Positions 16,501 through 17,238 of a DNA stretch of 17,238 nt are shown one piece after another. The translations under genes and the position numbers were made by a program. The notes under the pieces are model-generated. The model saw only the letters and a list, made by a program, of their open reading frames with translations. It searched no databases and had not been told where the DNA came from. Location: NCBI GenBank assembly GCA_013813135.1, contig JACCSF010000022.1:1-17238 (forward strand). Direction: 5' to 3'. Positions within the stretch are counted from its first letter, which is position 1. Every line of letters begins with the position of its first letter. The DNA is from Thermoleophilaceae bacterium (GTDB taxonomy: Bacteria > Actinomycetota > Thermoleophilia > Solirubrobacterales > Thermoleophilaceae).

Positions 16501-17238
16501 ATGGACCTGAAATCCGCGCTCCACTCCATGTTCGGCTTCGGCGACTTCCGCCCCGGCCAGCGTGAGGCCTGCGAGGCGGCTCTGGCCGGCCGCGACGTCC
16601 TCGTCGTGATGCCGACGGGGTCGGGCAAGTCGCTCTGCTATCAGCTGCCGGGCCTGCTGCGCGACGACCTCACGGTGGTCGTCTCTCCGCTGGTGGCGCT
16701 GATGCAGGACCAGGTCGAGGCGCTCGCGGCGCGCGGCCTGGGCGACCGCGTCGCGCTCGTCAACGCGCAGCAGGACGGCTCCGCGAACGCCGGCGTGCTC
16801 GCGCGCGCCGCCGCGGGCGACCTGCGCCTGCTCTACGTGGCGCCGGAGCGCTTCGCCGCGCCGGGCTTCCTCGAGCGGATGCGCGAGGTTCGCGTGGGGC
16901 TGTTCGTTGTTGACGAGGCGCACTGCGTCTCGCAGTGGGGGCACGACTTCCGCCCCGACTACTTCCGTCTTGCGGACGCGGCGCGGGCTCTTGGCGCGCA
17001 GGCCCTGATCGCCTCCACGGCCACGGCCACTCCGCGCGTGGCGGTCGACGTCGAGCGCCGGCTCGGTCTCAGCGATCCGCTCCGTGTGGCCACCGGCTTC
17101 GACCGGCCCAACATCGCGTTCGCGGTGGCGCGGCCGGGAGGGCACGAGAAGCGGCCGCTGATCGCGGAGGCGCTGCGCGGCGAGGACCGCCTGCCGGCCA
17201 TCGTGTACGCGGGCACCCGCGCCGGCGCCGAGGAGATC
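16501..17238 (+). CDS. recQ: RecQ-family ATP-dependent DNA helicase, N-terminal part (runs off right edge)
   Basis: RecQ helicases unwind DNA 3' to 5' in recombination and fork repair. The first 246 codons are present. The protein starts MDLKSALHSMFGFGDFRPGQ, where the FRPGQ is motif 0 (adenine-sensing Gln), followed by motif I MPTGSGKSLCYQLP (37-50), motif Ia VVSPLVALMQDQ (60-71), motif II DEAH with CVSQWGHDFRPDY (138-154, the aromatic-rich loop) and motif III ASTATATP (171-178). GFDRPNI (199-205) begins the link to the second RecA domain. The zinc-binding and HRDC regions would lie beyond the window, so a short RecQ-like form cannot be excluded. Confidence 0.94.
   Translation, partial: MDLKSALHSMFGFGDFRPGQREACEAALAGRDVLVVMPTGSGKSLCYQLPGLLRDDLTVVVSPLVALMQDQVEALAARGLGDRVALVNAQQDGSANAGVLARAAAGDLRLLYVAPERFAAPGFLERMREVRVGLFVVDEAHCVSQWGHDFRPDYFRLADAARALGAQALIASTATATPRVAVDVERRLGLSDPLRVATGFDRPNIAFAVARPGGHEKRPLIAEALRGEDRLPAIVYAGTRAGAEEI

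Overview
The window is GC-rich DNA (roughly 70% by eye) with GTG, TTG and probably CTG starts as well as ATG. Many start codons sit 6-7 bases after a TANNNT -10 box, which points to leaderless transcripts. The PurS/PurQ/small-PurL form of FGAM synthase, a B. subtilis-type iron-sulfur PurF and this promoter style suggest an actinobacterium. The secreted Ig-like protein and the gene order make me favour the class Thermoleophilia (Solirubrobacterales). That placement is inference, since no 16S or other marker is present.

Left part (1-5700). A partial gltB (glutamate synthase large subunit) runs leftward off the edge and diverges from clpB, the disaggregase. Next come a small predicted membrane protein with a possible frameshift at its very start, a secreted HEXXH metalloprotease, and a convergent secreted Ig-like protein that appears to start at CTG behind a perfect Shine-Dalgarno sequence.

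Central part (5700-16021). This is a de novo purine cluster: a GYD-domain protein, purD, purE, purB, then a decayed cupredoxin gene and an EamA transporter, then purC-purS-purQ-purL, then purF. Junctions purE/purB, purC/purS, purS/purQ and purQ/purL are all 4-base stop/start overlaps. The enzymes cover PRPP to phosphoribosylamine (PurF), GAR (PurD), FGAM (PurSQL), CAIR (PurE), SAICAR (PurC) and AICAR plus AMP formation (PurB). purM, purN/purT, purH and purK are not here. purE, purC and purF each have their own promoter-like element, so the cluster is probably several transcription units. The purC and purF promoters share a 16-base block.

Right part (16018-17238). A SnoaL/NTF2-like protein is convergent with purF, the two stop codons sharing one CTAG. 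A recQ helicase then runs off the right edge.

Most of this is conserved housekeeping sequence. I saw no mobile element, CRISPR array, tRNA, rRNA or defence-like system. The points most worth a second look are the CTG start, the twice-frameshifted cupredoxin remnant, the apparent frameshift after a leaderless ATG at 3370, the shared purC/purF promoter block, a HAIR-like inverted repeat in front of clpB, and the PurE variant without a neighbouring purK.
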